Positions 1-15,045 of a stretch of DNA of 64,000 nucleotides are shown here, one piece after another; position 1 is the first letter of the stretch; each line of letters opens with the position of its first letter. The stretch lies in the NCBI GenBank assembly GCA_028752905.1, contig JAQNBH010000272.1, positions 186,001-250,000 of the forward strand. Reading direction: 5' to 3'. A model generated the notes under the pieces. It was not told where the DNA came from. It searched no databases and saw nothing but the letters and a program-made list of their open reading frames with translations. The translations under genes were made by a program, and so were the position numbers. This DNA comes from Cladorhizidae sp. MBARI D1340-BT2 (taxonomy: Eukaryota; Porifera; Demospongiae; Poecilosclerida; Cladorhizidae).

Positions 1-350
1 TATATATCAAGTCTATTCAGTGAAGTGTGGAGAATCTATGAAGCTAACATGTTTAGCTCAAGATAGAGAACACTGAGATACCTATCTTGCAAGTCCATTA
101 CAATGAAGTGTGCAGAATATATGGATGTTTGGTATCAACATTAGAGAGTCCTATCTTAATAGCTATACATCAAGTCTATTCAGTGAAGTGTGGATAATCT
201 ACGAAGCTAACATGTTTAGCATCAAGTAAGAGTACAATTCATAACTGCCCTAATTAACAAGACCAAAGTCCCAGATTTTGTCAACTGATAGAGAAGGCCC
301 TTATCTGCAACATGTCAACAGATTATCAATAAATGTGGTGGTTTTTCACT
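1..350. repeat. Partial satellite unit at left window edge
   Basis: The window opens in the last bases of a gamma2 module. Delta2 lies at 6-57, alpha3/beta3 at 58-133, gamma3 at 134-168, delta3 at 169-220 and the single-copy tail at 221-350. It carries the short variants GAGATACC and ATCAACATTAG, so it belongs to the length-reduced class. A private substitution (TTACAATGAAG instead of TTACAGTGAAG) lies in beta3. The cut is the window edge, not an array boundary. Confidence 0.95.
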
Positions 351-3300
351 GGCAGGCCACCGCTTTGGCAACTGGAAAACGCCAGGAAAGATCGCAAACC
401 TTACCACTTCAAATCACCATAACTTGCTAATACTTAGAGTACTCAAAATTTTGGCACGTACAAAAGACAGATAATTAGAAGGGCTATCCGGTGATATAAA
501 AATTTTCTTTTTTGGGTAAAGTGTAGAAAAGTTATGAGCTTTACGGCAAAATAACAAGATTTTGGGGGGGAAATGAGAAACATAATATAGACCAAATTAG
601 GGCAAATATCAAGATAGAGAACACATAATGAAACCTATCATTCGAATCATATCAAGTCCATTACAGTGAAGTGTGCAGAATATTATGGATGTTTGATATC
701 AACAGAGAGCACAGGGAGAGACCTATCTTAATAGCTATATATCAAGTTTATACAGTGAAGTGTGGAGAATCTATGAAGCTAACCTGTTTAGCATCAAGAT
801 AGAGAACACATAGAGAAACCTATCTTGTGATTCTATGTATGCAGAATATACGGATGTTTGGTATCAAGAGAGAGAACAGAGAGAGGCCTACCTTTAGAGC
901 TATATATCAAGTCTATTCAGTGAAGTGTGGAGAATCTATGAAGCTAACATGTTTAGCTCAAGATAGAGAACACTGAGAGATACCTATCTTGCAAGTCCAT
1001 TACAGTGAAGTGTGCAGAATATATGGATGTTTGGTATCAAGAGAGAGCACTTAGAGAGTCCTATCTTAATAGCTATACATCAAGTCTATTCAGTGAAGTG
1101 TGGATAATCTACGAAGCTAACATGTTTAGCATCAAGTAAGAGTACAATTCATAACTGCCCTAATTAACAAGACCAAAGTCCCAGATTTTGTCAACTGATA
1201 GAGAAGGCCCTTATCTGCAACATGTCAACAGATTATCAATAAATGTGGTGGTTTTTCACTGGCAGGCCACCGCTTTGGCAACTGGAAAACGCCAGGAAAG
1301 ATCGCAAACCTTACCACTTCAAATCACCATAACTTGCTAATACTTAGAGTACTCAAAATTTTGGCACGTACAAAAGACAGATAATTAGAAGGGCTATCCG
1401 GTGATATAAAATTTTTCTTTTTTGGGTAAAGTGTAGAAAAGTTATGAGCTTTACGGCAAAATAACAAGATTTTGGGGGGAAAATGAGAAACATAATATAG
1501 ACCAAATTAGGGCAAATATCAAGATAGAGAACACATAATGAAACCTATCATTCGAATCATATCAAGTCCATTACAGTGAAGTGTGAAGAATATTATGGAT
1601 GTTTGATATCAACAGAGAGCACAGGGAGAGACCTATCTTAATAGCTATATATCAAGTTTATACAGTGAAGTGTGGAGAATCTATGAAGCTAACCTGTTTA
1701 GCATCAAGATAGAGAACACATAGAGAAACCTATCTTGTGATTCTATGTATGCAGAATATACGGATGTTTGGTATCAAGAGAGAGAACAGAGAGAGGCCTA
1801 CCTTTAGAGCTATATATCAAGTCTATTCAGTGAAGTGTGGAGAATCTATGAAGCTAACATGTTTAGCTCAAGATAGAGAACACTGAGAGATACCTATCTT
1901 GCAAGTCCATTACAGTGAAGTGTGCAGAATATATGGATGTTTGGTATCAACATTAGAGAGTCCTATCTTAATAGCTATACATCAAGTCTATTCAGTGAGG
2001 TGTGGATAATCTACGAAGCTAACATGTTTAGCATCAAGTAAGAGTACAATTCATAACTGCCCTAATTAACAAGACCAAAGTCCCAGATTTTGTCAACTGA
2101 TAGAGAAGGCCCTTATCTGCAACATGTCAACAGATTATCAATAAATGTAGTGGTTTTTCACTGGCAGGCCACCGCTTTGGCAACTGGAAAACGCCAGGAA
2201 AGATCGCAAACCTTACCACTTCAAATCACCATAACTTGCTAATACTTAGAGTACTCAAAATTTTGGCGCGTACAAAAGACAGATAATTAGAAGGGCTATC
2301 CGATGATATAAAAATTATCTTTTTGGGGTAAAGTGTAGAAAAGTTATGAGCTTTACGGCAAAATAACAAGATTTTTTGGGGGAAAATGAGAAACATATAG
2401 ACCAAATTAGGGCAAATATCAAGATAGAGAACACATAATGAAACCTATCATTCGAATCATATCAAGTCCATTACAGTGAAGTATGCAGAATATTATGGAT
2501 GTTTGATATCAACAGAGAGCACAGGGAGAGACCTATCTTAATAGCTATATATCAAGTTTATACAGTGAAGTGTGGAGAATCTATGAAGCTAACCTGTTTA
2601 GCATCAAGATAGAGAACACAGAGAAACCTATCTTGTGATTCTATTTATGCAGAATATACGGATGTTTGGTATCAAGAGAGAGAACAGAGAGAGGCCTACC
2701 TTTAGAGCTATATATCAAGTCTATTCAGTGAAGTGTGGAGAATCTATGAAGCTAACATGTTTAGCTCAAGATAGAGAACACTGAGAGATACCTATCTTGC
2801 AAGTCCATTACAGTGAAGTGTGCAGAATATATGGATGTTTGGTATCAACATTAGAGAGTCCTATCTTAATAGCTATACATCAAGTCTATTCAGTGAGGTG
2901 TGGATAATCTACAAAGCTAACATGTTTAGCATCAAGTAAGAGTACAATTCATAACTGCCCTAATTAACAAGACCAAAGTCCCAGATTTTGTCAACTGATA
3001 GAGAAGGCCCTTATCTGCAACATGTCAACAGATTATCAATAAATGTGGTGGTTTTTCACTGGCAGGCCACCGCTTTGGCAACTGGAAAACGCCAGGAAAG
3101 ATCGCAAACCTTACCACTTCAAATCACCATAACTTGCTAATACTTAGAGTACTCAAAATTTTGGCACGTACAAAAGACAGATAATTACAAGGGCTATCCG
3201 GTGATATAAAAAATTTCTTTTTTGGGTAAAGTGTAGAAAAGTTATGAGCTTTACGGCAAAATAACAAGATTTTGGGGGGGAAATGAGAAACATATAGACC

Positions 3301-6300
3301 AAATTAGGGCAAATATCAAGATAGAGAACACATAATGAAACCTATCATTCGAATCATATCAAGTCCATTACAGTGAAGTGTGCAGAATATTATGGATGTT
3401 TGATATTAACAGAGAGCACAGGGAGAGACCTATCTTAATAGCTATATATCAAGTTTATACAGTGAAGTGTGGAGAATCTATGAAGCTAACCTGTTTAGCA
3501 TCAAGATAGAGAACACATAGAGAAACCTATCTTGTGATTCTATGTATGCAGAATATACGGATGTTTGGTATCAAGAGAGAGAACAGAGAGAGGCCTACCT
3601 TTAGAGCTATATATCAAGTCTATTCAGTGAAGTGTGGAGAATCTATGAAGCTAACATGTTTAGCTCAAGATAGAGAACACTGAGAGATACCTATCTTGCA
3701 AGTCCATTACAGTGAAGTGTGCAGAATATATGGATGTTTGGTATCAAGAGAGAGCACTTAGAGAGTCCTATCTTAATAGCTATACATCAAGTCTATTCAG
3801 TGAAGTGTGGACAATCTACGAAGCTAACATGTTTAGCATCAAGTAAGAGTACAATTCATAACTGCCCTAATTAACAAGACCAAAGTCCCAGATTTTGTCA
3901 ACTGATAGAGAAGGCCCTTATCTGCAACATGTCAACAGATTATCAATAAATGTGGTGGTTTTTCACTGGCAGGCCACCGCTTTGGCAACTGGAAAACGCC
4001 AGGAAAGATCGCAAACCTTACCACTTCAAATCACCATAACTTACTAATACTTAAAGTACTCAAAATTTTGGCACGTACAAAAGACAGATAATTAGAAGGG
4101 CTATCCGATGATATATAATTTATCTTTTTTGGGTAAAGTGTAGAAAAGTTATGAGCTTTACGGCAAAATAACAAGATTTTGGGGGGAAAATGAGAAACAT
4201 AATATAGACCAAATTAGGGCAAATATCAAGATAGAGAACACATAATGAAACCTATCATTCGAATCATATCAAGTCCATTACAGTGAAGTGTGCAGAATAT
4301 TATGGATGTTTGATATCAACAGAGAGCACAGGGAGAGACCTATCTTAATAGCTATATATCAAGTTTATACAGTGAAGTGTGGAGAATCTATGAAGCTAAC
4401 CTGTTTAGCATCAAGATAGAGAACACATAGAGAAACCTATCTTGTGATTCTATGTATGCAGAATATACGGATGTTTGGTATCAAGAGAGAGAACAGAGAG
4501 AGGCCTACCTTTAGAGCTATATATCAAGTCTATTCAGTGAAGTGTGGAGAATCTATGAAGCTAACATGTTTAGCTCAAGATAGAGAACACTGAGAGATAC
4601 CTATCTTGCAAGTCCATTACAGTGAAGTGTGCAGAATATATGGATGTTTGGTATCAAGAGAGAGCACTTAGAGAGTCCTATCTTAATAGCTATACATCAA
4701 GTCTATTCAGTGAAGTGTGGATAATCTACGAAGCTAACATGTTTAGCATCAAGTAAGAGTACAATTCATAACTGCCCTAATTAACAAGACCAAAGTCCCA
4801 GATTTTGTCAACTGATAGAGAAGGCCCTTATCTGCAACATGTCAACAGATTATCAATAAATGTGGTGGTTTTTCACTGGCAGGCCACCGCTTTGGCAACT
4901 GGAAAACGCCAGGAAAGATCGCAAACCTTACCACTTCAAATCACCATAACTTGCTAATACTTAGAGTACTCAAAATTTTGGCACGTACAAAAGACAGATA
5001 ATTAGAAGGGCTATCTGGTGATATAAAATTTTTCTTTTTTGGGTAAAGTGTAGAAAAGTTATGAGCTTTACGGCAAAATAACAAGATTTTGGGGGGGAAA
5101 TGAGAAACATAATATAGACCAAATTAGGGCAAATATCAAGATAGAGAACACATAATGAAACCTATCATTCGAATCATATCAAGTCCATTACAGTGAAGTG
5201 TGAAGAATATTATGGATGTTTGATATCAACAGAGAGCACAGGGAGAGACCTATCTTAATAGCTATATATCAAGTTTATACAGTGAAGTGTGGAGAATCTA
5301 TGAAGCTAACCTGTTTAGCATCAAGATAGAGAACACATAGAGAAACCTATCTTGTGATTCTATGTATGCAGAATATACGGATGTTTGGTATCAAGAGAGA
5401 GAACAGAGAGAGGCCTACCTTTAGAGCTATATATCAAGTCTATTCAGTGAAGTGTGGAGAATCTATGAAGCTAACATGTTTAGCTCAAGATAGAGAACAC
5501 TGAGAGATACCTATCTTGCAAGTCCATTACAGTGAAGTGTGCAGAATATATGGATGTTTGGTATCAACATTAGAGAGTCCTATCTTAATAGCTATACATC
5601 AAGTCTATTCAGTGAGGTGTGGATAATCTACGAAGCTAACATGTTTAGCATCAAGTAAGAGTACAATTCATAACTGCCCTAATTAACAAGACCAAAGTCC
5701 CAGATTTTGTCAACTGATAGAGAAGGCCCTTATCTGCAACATGTCAACAGATTATCAATAAATGTAGTGGTTTTTCACTGGCAGGCCACCGCTTTGGCAA
5801 CTGGAAAACGCCAGGAAAGATCGCAAACCTTACCACTTCAAATCACCATAACTTGCTAATACTTAGAGTACTCAAAATTTTGGCGCGTACAAAAGACAGA
5901 TAATTAGAAGGGCTATCCGATGATATAAAAATTATCTTTTTGGGGTAAAGTGTAGAAAAGTTATGAGCTTTACGGCAAAATAACAAGATTTTTTGGGGGA
6001 AAATGAGAAACATATAGACCAAATTAGGGCAAATATCAAGATAGAGAACACATAATGAAACCTATCATTCGAATCATATCAAGTCCATTACAGTGTGCAG
6101 AATATTATGGATGTTTGATATCAACAGAGAGCACAGGGAGAGACCTATCTTAATAGCTATATATCAAGTTTATACAGTGAAGTGTGGAGAATCTATGAAG
6201 CTAACCTGTTTAGCATCAAGATAGAGAACACAGAGAAACCTATCTTGTGATTCTATTTATGCAGAATATACGGATGTTTGGTATCAAGAGAGAGAACAGA

Positions 6301-9300
6301 GAGAGGCCTACCTTTAGAGCTATATATCAAGTCTATTCAGTGAAGTGTGGAGAATCTATGAAGCTAACATGTTTAGCTCAAGATAGAGAACACTGAGATA
6401 CCTATCTTGCAAGTCCATTACAGTGAAGTGTGCAGAATATATGGATGTTTGGTATCAACATTAGAGAGTCCTATCTTAATAGCTATACATCAAGTCTATT
6501 CAGTGAAGTGTGGATAATCTACGAAGCTAACATGTTTAGCATCAAGTAAGAGTACAATTCATAACTGCCCTAATTAACAAGACCAAAGTCCCAGATTTTG
6601 TCAACTGATAGAGAAGGCCCTTATCTGCAACATGTCAACAGATTATCAATAAATGTGGTGGTTTTTCACTGGCAGGCCACCGCTTTGGCAACTGGAAAAC
6701 GCCAGGAAAGATCGCAAACCTTACCACTTCAAATCACCATAACTTGCTAATACTTAGAGTACTCAAAATTATGGCACGTACAAAAGACAGATAATTAGAA
6801 GGGCTATCCGGTGATATAAAAATTTTCTTTTTTGGGTAAAGTGTAGAAAAGTTATGAGCTTTACGGCAAAATAACAAGATTTTGGGGGGAAAATGAGAAA
6901 CATATAGACCAAATTAGGGCAAATATCAAGATAGAGAACACATAATGAAACCTATCATTCGAATCATATCAAGTCCATTACAGTGAAGTGTGCAGAATAT
7001 TATGGATGTTTGATATCAACAGAGAGCACAGGGAGAGACCTATCTTAATAGCTATATATCAAGTTTATACAGTGAAGTGTGGAGAATCTATGAAGCTAAC
7101 CTGTTTAGCATCAAGATAGAGAACACATAGAGAAACCTATCTTGTGATTCTATGTATGCAGAATATACGGATGTTTGGTATCAAGAGAGAGAACAGAGAG
7201 AGGCCTACCTTTAGAGCTATATATCAAGTCTATTCAGTGAAGTGTGGAGAATCTATGAAGCTAACATGTTTAGCTCAAGATAGAGAACACTGAGAGATAC
7301 CTATCTTGCAAGTCCATTACAGTGAAGTGTGCAGAATATATGGATGTTTGGTATCAAGAGAGAGCACTTAGAGAGTCCTATCTTAATAGCTATACATCAA
7401 GTCTATTCAGTGAAGTGTGGATAATCTACGAAGCTAACATGTTTAGCATCAAGTAAGAGTACAATTCATAACTGCCCTAATTAACAAGACCAAAGTCCCA
7501 GATTTTGTCAACTGATAGAGAAGGCCCTTATCTGCAACATGTCAACAGATTATCAATAAATGTGGTGGTTTTTCACTGGCAGGCCACCGCTTTGGCAACT
7601 GGAAAACGCCAGGAAAGATCGCAAACCTTACCACTTCAAATCACCATAACTTACTAATACTTAGAGTACTCAAAATTTTGGTACGTACAAAAGACAGATA
7701 ATTAGAAGGGCTATCCGATGATATAAAAATATTCTTTTTTGGGTAAAGTGTAGAAAAGTTATGAGCTTTACGGCAAAATAACAAGATTTTGGGGGGGAAA
7801 TGAGAAACATAATATAGACCAAATTAGGGCAAATATCAAGATAGAGAACACATAATGAAACCTATCATTCGAATCATATCAAGTCCATTACAGTGAAGTG
7901 TGCAGAATATTATGGATGTTTGATATCAACAGAGAGCACAGGGAGAGACCTATCTTAATAGCTATATATCAAGTTTATACAGTGAAGTGTGGAGAATCTA
8001 TGAAGCTAACCTGTTTAGCATCAAGATAGAGAACACATAGAGAAACCTATCTTGTGATTCTATGTATGCAGAATATACGGATGTTTGGTATCAAGAGAGA
8101 GAACAGAGAGAGGCCTACCTTTAGAGCTATATATCAAGTCTATTCAGTGAAGTGTGGAGAATCTATGAAGCTAACATGTTTAGCTCAAGATAGAGAACAC
8201 TGAGAGATACCTATCTTGCAAGTCCATTACAGTGAAGTGTGCAGAATATATGGATGTTTGGTATCAAGAGAGAGCACTTAGAGAGTCCTATCTTAATAGC
8301 TATACATCAAGTCTATTCAGTGAAGTGTGGATAATCTACGAAGCTAACATGTTTAGCATCAAGTAAGAGTACAATTCATAACTGCCCTAATTAACAAGAC
8401 CAAAGTCCCAGATTTTGTCAACTGATAGAGAAGGCCCTTATCTGCAACATGTCAACAGATTATCAATAAATGTGGTGGTTTTTCACTGGCAGGCCACCGC
8501 TTTGGCAACTGGAAAACGCCAGGAAAGATCGCAAACCTTACCACTTCAAATCACCATAACTTGCTAATACTACTTAGAGTACTCAAAATGTTGGCACGTA
8601 CAAAAGACAGATAATTAGAAGGGCTATCTGGTGATATAAAATTTTTCTTTTTTGGGTAAAGTGTAGAAAAGTTATGAGCTTTACGGCAAAATAACAAGAT
8701 TTTGGGGGGGAAATGAGAAACATAATATAGACCAAATTAGGGCAAATATCAAGATAGAGAACACATAATGAAACCTATCATTCGAATCATATCAAGTCCA
8801 TTACAGTGAAGTGTGAAGAATATTATGGATGTTTGATATCAACAGAGAGCACAGGGAGAGACCTATCTTAATAGCTATATATCAAGTTTATACAGTGAAG
8901 TGTGGAGAATCTATGAAGCTAACCTGTTTAGCATCAAGATAGAGAACACATAGAGAAACCTATCTTGTGATTCTATGTATGCAGAATATACGGATGTTTG
9001 GTATCAAGAGAGAGAACAGAGAGAGGCCTACCTTTAGAGCTATATATCAAGTCTATTCAGTGAAGTGTGGAGAATCTATGAAGCTAACATGTTTAGCTCA
9101 AGATAGAGAACACTGAGAGATACCTATCTTGCAAGTCCATTACAGTGAAGTGTGCAGAATATATGGATGTTTGGTATCAACATTAGAGAGTCCTATCTTA
9201 ATAGCTATACATCAAGTCTATTCAGTGAGGTGTGGATAATCTACGAAGCTAACATGTTTAGCATCAAGTAAGAGTACAATTCATAACTGCCCTAATTAAC

Positions 9301-11190
9301 AAGACCAAAGTCCCAGATTTTGTCAACTGATAGAGAAGGCCCTTATCTGCAACATGTCAACAGATTATCAATAAATGTAGTGGTTTTTCACTGGCAGGCC
9401 ACCGCTTTGGCAACTGGAAAACGCCAGGAAAGATCGCAAACCTTACCACTTCAAATCACCATAACTTGCTAATACTTAGAGTACTCAAAATTTTGGCGCG
9501 TACAAAAGACAGATAATTAGAAGGGCTATCCGATGATATAAAAATTATCTTTTTGGGGTAAAGTGTAGAAAAGTTATGAGCTTTACGGCAAAATAACAAG
9601 ATTTTTTGGGGGAAAATGAGAAACATATAGACCAAATTAGGGCAAATATCAAGATAGAGAACACATAATGAAACCTATCATTCGAATCATATCAAGTCCA
9701 TTACAGTGTGCAGAATATTATGGATGTTTGATATCAACAGAGAGCACAGGGAGAGACCTATCTTAATAGCTATATATCAAGTTTATACAGTGAAGTGTGG
9801 AGAATCTATGAAGCTAACCTGTTTAGCATCAAGATAGAGAACACAGAGAAACCTATCTTGTGATTCTATTTATGCAGAATATACGGATGTTTGGTATCAA
9901 GAGAGAGAACAGAGAGAGGCCTACCTTTAGAGCTATATATCAAGTCTATTCAGTGAAGTGTGGAGAATCTATGAAGCTAACATGTTTAGCTCAAGATAGA
10001 GAACACTGAGATACCTATCTTGCAAGTCCATTACAGTGAAGTGTGCAGAATATATGGATGTTTGGTATCAACATTAGAGAGTCCTATCTTAATAGCTATA
10101 CATCAAGTCTATTCAGTGAAGTGTGGATAATCTACGAAGCTAACATGTTTAGCATCAAGTAAGAGTACAATTCATAACTGCCCTAATTAACAAGACCAAA
10201 GTCCCAGATTTTGTCAACTGATAGAGAAGGCCCTTATCTGCAACATGTCAACAGATTATCAATAAATGTGGTGGTTTTTCACTGGCAGGCCACCGCTTTG
10301 GCAACTGGAAAACGCCAGGAAAGATCGCAAACCTTACCACTTCAAATCACCATAACTTGCTAATACTTAGAGTACTCAAAATTATGGCACGTACAAAAGA
10401 CAGATAATTAGAAGGGCTATCCGGTGATATAAAAATTTTCTTTTTTGGGTAAAGTGTAGAAAAGTTATGAGCTTTACGGCAAAATAACAAGATTTTGGGG
10501 GGAAAATGAGAAACATATAGACCAAATTAGGGCAAATATCAAGATAGAGAACACATAATGAAACCTATCATTCGAATCATATCAAGTCCATTACAGTGAA
10601 GTGTGCAGAATATTATGGATGTTTGATATCAACAGAGAGCACAGGGAGAGACCTATCTTAATAGCTATATATCAAGTTTATACAGTGAAGTGTGGAGAAT
10701 CTATGAAGCTAACCTGTTTAGCATCAAGATAGAGAACACATAGAGAAACCTATCTTGTGATTCTATGTATGCAGAATATACGGATGTTTGGTATCAAGAG
10801 AGAGAACAGAGAGAGGCCTACCTTTAGAGCTATATATCAAGTCTATTCAGTGAAGTGTGGAGAATCTATGAAGCTAACATGTTTAGCTCAAGATAGAGAA
10901 CACTGAGAGATACCTATCTTGCAAGTCCATTACAGTGAAGTGTGCAGAATATATGGATGTTTGGTATCAAGAGAGAGCACTTAGAGAGTCCTATCTTAAT
11001 AGCTATACATCAAGTCTATTCAGTGAAGTGTGGATAATCTACGAAGCTAACATGTTTAGCATCAAGTAAGAGTACAATTCATAACTGCCCTAATTAACAA
11101 GACCAAAGTCCCAGATTTTGTCAACTGATAGAGAAGGCCCTTATCTGCAACATGTCAACAGATTATCAATAAATGTGGTGGTTTTTCACT
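351..11190. repeat. Four-unit higher-order repeat, three copies (~3.61 kb each)
   Basis: Twelve units start at 351, 1261, 2163, 3061, 3968, 4878, 5780, 6671, 7578, 8488, 9393 and 10284. Period lengths cycle as 910-902-898-907, 910-902-891-907 and 910-905-891-907, giving copies at 351-3967, 3968-7577 and 7578-11190. Diagnostic variants recur in the same phase. The second unit has GTGTGAAGAAT in beta1, the CATT-type deletion, GAGGTGTGG in delta3 and GTAGTGG in the tail. The third unit has GGCGCGTAC, CCGATG, ACATATAG, ACACAGAG and TTTATGC. The fourth unit of copies 2 and 3 shares ATTATGGCACG. Copies 2 and 3 look most alike; copy 1 is more diverged. Private marks include a 3-bp duplication (TACTACTT) near 8567 and TAATTACAAGG near 3184. 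Confidence 0.9.
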
Positions 11191-13030
11191 GGCAGGCCAC
11201 CGCTTTGGCAACTGGAAAACGCCAGGAAAGATCGCAAACCTTACCACTTCAAATCACCATAACTTACTAATACTTAAAGTACTCAAAATTTTGGTACGTA
11301 CAAAAGACAGATAATTAGAAGGGCTATCCGATGATATAAAAATATTCTTTTTTGGGTAAAGTGTAGAAAAGTTATGAGCTTTACGGCAAAATAACAAGAT
11401 TTTGGGGGGGAAATGAGAAACATAATATAGACCAAATTAGGGCAAATATCAAGATAGAGAACACATAATGAAACCTATCATTCGAATCATATCAAGTCCA
11501 TTACAGTGAAGTGTGCAGAATATTATGGATGTTTGATATCAACAGAGAGCACAGGGAGAGACCTATCTTAATAGCTATATATCAAGTTTATACAGTGAAG
11601 TGTGGAGAATCTATGAAGCTAACCTGTTTAGCATCAAGATAGAGAACACATAGAGAAACCTATCTTGTGATTCTATGTATGCAGAATATACGGATGTTTG
11701 GTATCAACAGAGAGAACAGAGAGAGGCCTACCTTTAGAGCTATATATCAAGTCTATTCAGTGAAGTGTGGAGAATCTATGAAGCTAACATGTTTAGCTCA
11801 AGATAGAGAACACTGAGAGATACCTATCTTGCAAGTCCATTACAGTGAAGTGTGCAGAATATATGGATGTTTGGTATCAAGAGAGAGCACTTAGAGAGTC
11901 CTATCTTAATAGCTATACATCAAGTCTATTCAGTGAAGTGTGGATAATCTACGAAGCTAACATGTTTAGCATCAAGTAAGAGTACAATTCATAACTGCCC
12001 TAATTAACAAGACCAAAGTCCCAGATTTTGTCAACTGATAGAGAAGGCCCTTATCTGCAACATGTCAACAGATTATCAATAAATGTGGTGGTTTTTCACT
12101 GGCAGGCCACCGCTTTGGCAACTGGAAAACGCCAGGAAAGATCGCAAACCTTACCACTTCAAATCACCATAACTTGCTAATACTTAGAGTACTCAAAATT
12201 TTGGCACGTACAAAAGACAGATAATTAGAAGGGCTATCCGGTGATATAAAAAATTTCTTTTTTGGGTAAAGTGTAGAAAAGTTATGAGCTTTACGGCAAA
12301 ATAACAAGATTTTGGGGGGGAAATGAGAAACATAATATAGACCAAATTAGGGCAAATATCAAGATAGAGAACACATAATGAAACCTATCATTCGAATCAT
12401 ATCAAGTCCATTACAGTGAAGTGTGCAGAATATTATGGATGTTTGATATCAACAGAGAGCACAGGGAGAGACCTATCTTAATAGCTATATATCAAGTTTA
12501 TACAGTGAAGTGTGGAGAATCTATGAAGCTAACCTGTTTAGCATCAAGATAGAGAACACATAGAGAAACCTATCTTGTGATTCTATGTATGCAGAATATA
12601 CGGATGTTTGGTATCAAGAGAGAGAACAGAGAGAGGCCTACCTTTAGAGCTATATATCAAGTCTATTCAGTGAAGTGTGGAGAATCTATGAAGCTAACAT
12701 GTTTAGCTCAAGATAGAGAACACTGAGAGATACCTATCTTGCAAGTCCATTACAGTGAAGTGTGCAGAATATATGGATGTTTGGTAAAATAACAATAAGT
12801 GCTCTCTCAAGAGAGAGCACTTAGAGAGTCCTATCTTAATAGCTATACATCAAGTCTATTCAGTGAGGTGTGGATAATCTACGAAGCTAACATGTTTAGC
12901 ATCAAGTAAGAGTACAATTCATAACTGCCCTAATTAACAAGACCAAAGTCCCAGATTTTGTCAACTGATAGAGAAGGCCCTTATCTGCAACATGTCAACA
13001 GATTATCAATAAATGTAGTGGTTTTTCACT
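11191..13030. repeat. Two transitional units between higher-order blocks
   Basis: Units start at 11191 (910 bp) and 12101 (930 bp). The first continues the left four-unit pattern: it shares CTTACTAATAC, GGTACGTAC and the AAAAATATT tract with the unit at 7578. The second is the first to carry the 20-bp net hairpin insertion (palindrome at 12796-12823) and the linked GAGG and GTAGTGG variants, so it is a last unit of the five-unit family to the right. The join between the two higher-order families therefore lies within or beside these units. Confidence 0.8.
12796..12823. repeat. 28-bp near-perfect palindrome (hairpin insertion), copy 1
   Basis: Where other units read GGTATCAAGAGAGAGCAC, this unit has 22 bp replacing AT (net +20). 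The added bases AAGTGCTCTCT are the reverse complement of the resident AGAGAGCACTT. Together they give two 13-base arms (TAAGTGCTCTCTC and its complement) around a 2-base AA centre. The first added bases, AAAATAACAA, also match the head segment (GCAAAATAACAAG). It lies in cassette 3 of the 930-bp unit 12101-13030. Confidence 0.93.
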
Positions 13031-14983
13031 GGCAGGCCACCGCTTTGGCAACTGGAAAACGCCAGGAAAGATCGCAAACCTTACCACTTCAAATCACCAT
13101 AACTTGCTAATACTTAGAGTACTCAAAATTTTGGCGCGTACAAAAGACAGATAATTAGAAGGGCTATCCGATGATATAAAAATTATCTTTTTTGGGTAAA
13201 GTGTAGAAAAGTTATGAGCTTTACGGCAAAATAACAAGATTTTTGGGGGGGAAATGAGAAACATATAGACCAAATTAGGGCAAATATCAAGATAGAGAAC
13301 ACATAATGAAACCTATCATTCGAATCATATCAAGTCCATTACAGTGAAGTGTGCAGAATATTATGGATGTTTGATATCAACAGAGAGCACAGGGAGAGAC
13401 CTATCTTAATAGCTATATATCAAGTTTATACAGTGAAGTGTGGAGAATCTATGAAGCTAACCTGTTTAGCATCAAGATAGAGAACACAGAGAAACCTATC
13501 TTGTGATTCTATTTATGCAGAATATACGGATGTTTGGTATCAAGAGAGAGAACAGAGAGAGGCCTACCTTTAGAGCTATATATCAAGTCTATTCAGTGAA
13601 GTGTGGAGAATCTATGAAGCTAACATGTTTAGCTCAAGATAGAGAACACTGAGGTACCTATCTTGCAAGTCCATTACAGTGAAGTGTGCAGAATATATGG
13701 ATGTTTGGTATCAACATTAGAGAGTCCTATCTTAATAGCTATACATCAAGTCTATTCAGTGAAGTGTGGATAATCTACGAAGCTAACATGTTTAGCATCA
13801 AGTAAGAGTACAATTCATAACTGCCCTAATTAACAAGACCAAAGTCCCAGATTTTGTCAACTGATAGAGAAGGCCCTTATCTGCAACATGTCAACAGATT
13901 ATCAATAAATGTGGTGGTTTTTCACTGGCAGGCCACCGCTTTGGCAACTGGAAAACGCCAGGAAAGATCGCAAACCTTACCACTTCAAATCACCATAACT
14001 TACTAATACTTAAAGTACTCAAAATTTTGGCACGTACAAAAGACAGATAATTAGAAGGGCTATCCGATGATATAAAAATATTCTTTTTTGGGTAAAGTGT
14101 AGAAAAGTTATGAGCTTTACGGCAAAATAACAAGATTTTGGGGGGGAAATGAGAAACATAATATAGACCAAATTAGGGCAAATATCAAGATAGAGAACAC
14201 ATAATGAAACCTATCATTCGAATCATATCAAGTCCATTACAGTGAAGTGTGCAGAATATTATGGATGTTTGATATCAACAGAGAGCACAGGGAGAGACCT
14301 ATCTTAATAGCTATATATCAAGTTTATACAGTGAAGTGTGGAGAATCTATGAAGCTAACCTGTTTAGCATCAAGATAGAGAACACATAGAGAAACCTATC
14401 TTGTGATTCTATGTATGCAGAATATACGGATGTTTGGTATCAAGAGAGAGAACAGAGAGAGGCCTACCTTTAGAGCTATATATCAAGTCTATTCAGTGAA
14501 GTGTGGAGAATCTATGAAGCTAACATGTTTAGCTCAAGATAGAGAACACTGAGAGATACCTATCTTGCAAGTCCATTACAGTGAAGTGTGCAGAATATAT
14601 GGATGTTTGGTATCAAGAGAGAGCACTTAGAGAGTCCTATCTTAATAGCTATACATCAAGTCTATTCAGTGAAGTGTGGATAATCTACGAAGCTAACATG
14701 TTTAGCATCAAGTAAGAGTACAATTCATAACTGCCCTAATTAACAAGACCAAAGTCCCAGATTTTGTCAACTGATAGAGAAGGCCCTTATCTGCAACATG
14801 TCAACAGATTATCAATAAATGTGGTGGTTTTTCACTGGCAGGCCACCGCTTTGGCAACTGGAAAACGCCAGGAAAGATCGCAAACCTTACCACTTCAAAT
14901 CACCATAACTTACTAATACTTAAAGTACTCAAAATTTTGGCACGTACAAAAGACAGATAATTAGAAGGGCTATCCGATGATAT

Positions 14984-15002
14984 AAAAATATTCTTTTTTG
15001 GG
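14984..15002. repeat. Variable A/T and T/G tracts (reference unit)
   Basis: Between GATAT and CTTT lies a 9-bp tract seen across units as A4T5, A5T4, A6T3, A7T2, A8T1, AAAAATTAT, AAAAATATT, AAAATTTAT, ATAATTTAT and AAAAAGTTT. It stays 9 bp in every unit inspected except 59416-60326, where it is 10. The following tract is T6G3, T5G4 or T6AGG, always 9 bp. The variation is therefore by substitution at run borders rather than by length change. Confidence 0.85.
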
Positions 15003-15045
15003 TAAAGTGTAGAAAAGTTATGAGCTTTACGGCAAAATAACAAGA